From: Simmondsia chinensis
Taxonomy: Eukaryota; Streptophyta; Magnoliopsida; Caryophyllales; Simmondsiaceae
Reading direction: 5' to 3'
Assembly (NCBI GenBank): GCA_018398585.1
Contig: JAGTTD010000013.1
Span: forward strand, 30,521,131-30,585,130
Length of the DNA: 64,000 bases
Shown here: positions 63,963-64,000 of the stretch, piece by piece
Numbering within the stretch: the first letter of the stretch is position 1
How the letters are laid out: each line of letters starts with the position of its first letter
The notes under the pieces: model-generated
The model's database searches: none
Told to the model about the DNA's origin: nothing
What the model saw: the letters and a program-made list of their open reading frames with translations, nothing else
Position numbers and translations under genes: made by a program

Positions 63963-64000
63963 CTAAAATTATAATTTACCTGCATTCATATAACAAACTT

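Overview
The window is nuclear DNA of a flowering plant, most likely a eudicot. It has spliced plant genes with long introns and an AT-rich background. It also holds a dense mix of plant transposable elements: Copia and chromovirus LTR elements, L1-type and RTE LINEs, SINEs, hAT and Harbinger elements, and several MITE families. No bacterial, organellar or viral genes are seen. Species cannot be fixed from the sequence.

Three cellular genes can be assembled by eye from exons with consistent splice sites and phases. (1) A plus-strand gene at 23628-26597 (3 exons, 145 aa) encodes a heavy-metal-associated (HMA) domain protein with a lysine/proline linker and a C-terminal CVIC isoprenylation box. 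(2) A minus-strand gene at 44339-30861 (13 exons, about 547 aa) encodes a DUF21 plus CBS-domain membrane protein of the CNNM/CBSDUF type. Its introns carry MITEs, SINEs, an RTE LINE, a solo LTR and a tandem duplication. (3) A minus-strand gene at 63962-54861 (five 3' exons; the 5' part lies off the right edge) encodes a plant PrimPol. A 5.65-kb chromovirus sits in its last intron.

Layout. 1-9.8 kb: LINE remnants (one keeps only an RRM-type ORF1), MITEs, a Harbinger fragment and a tRNA-derived SINE head. 9.86-13.1 kb: a decayed hAT transposon with perfect 8-bp target duplication, interrupted by a 5S-rRNA-headed SINE. 13.7-20 kb: two RTE LINE 3' ends, the first split by a 5-kb decayed Copia element. 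20-23.5 kb: MITEs. 23.5-26.6 kb: the HMA gene, with a second 5S-headed SINE in its intron. 27.4-30.4 kb: a deletion-derivative Copia element. 30.9-44.3 kb: the CBS gene. 44.3-54.8 kb: intergenic repeats. 54.9-64 kb: the PrimPol gene.

The most unusual signal is a repeat family whose head is a nearly complete 5S rRNA sequence joined to a tail shared with the 3' end of RTE LINEs in the same window. This is the structure expected of a 5S-derived (SINE3-like) retroposon and its partner LINE. Most non-genic DNA is otherwise explained by nested transposons, many with identifiable target-site duplications.
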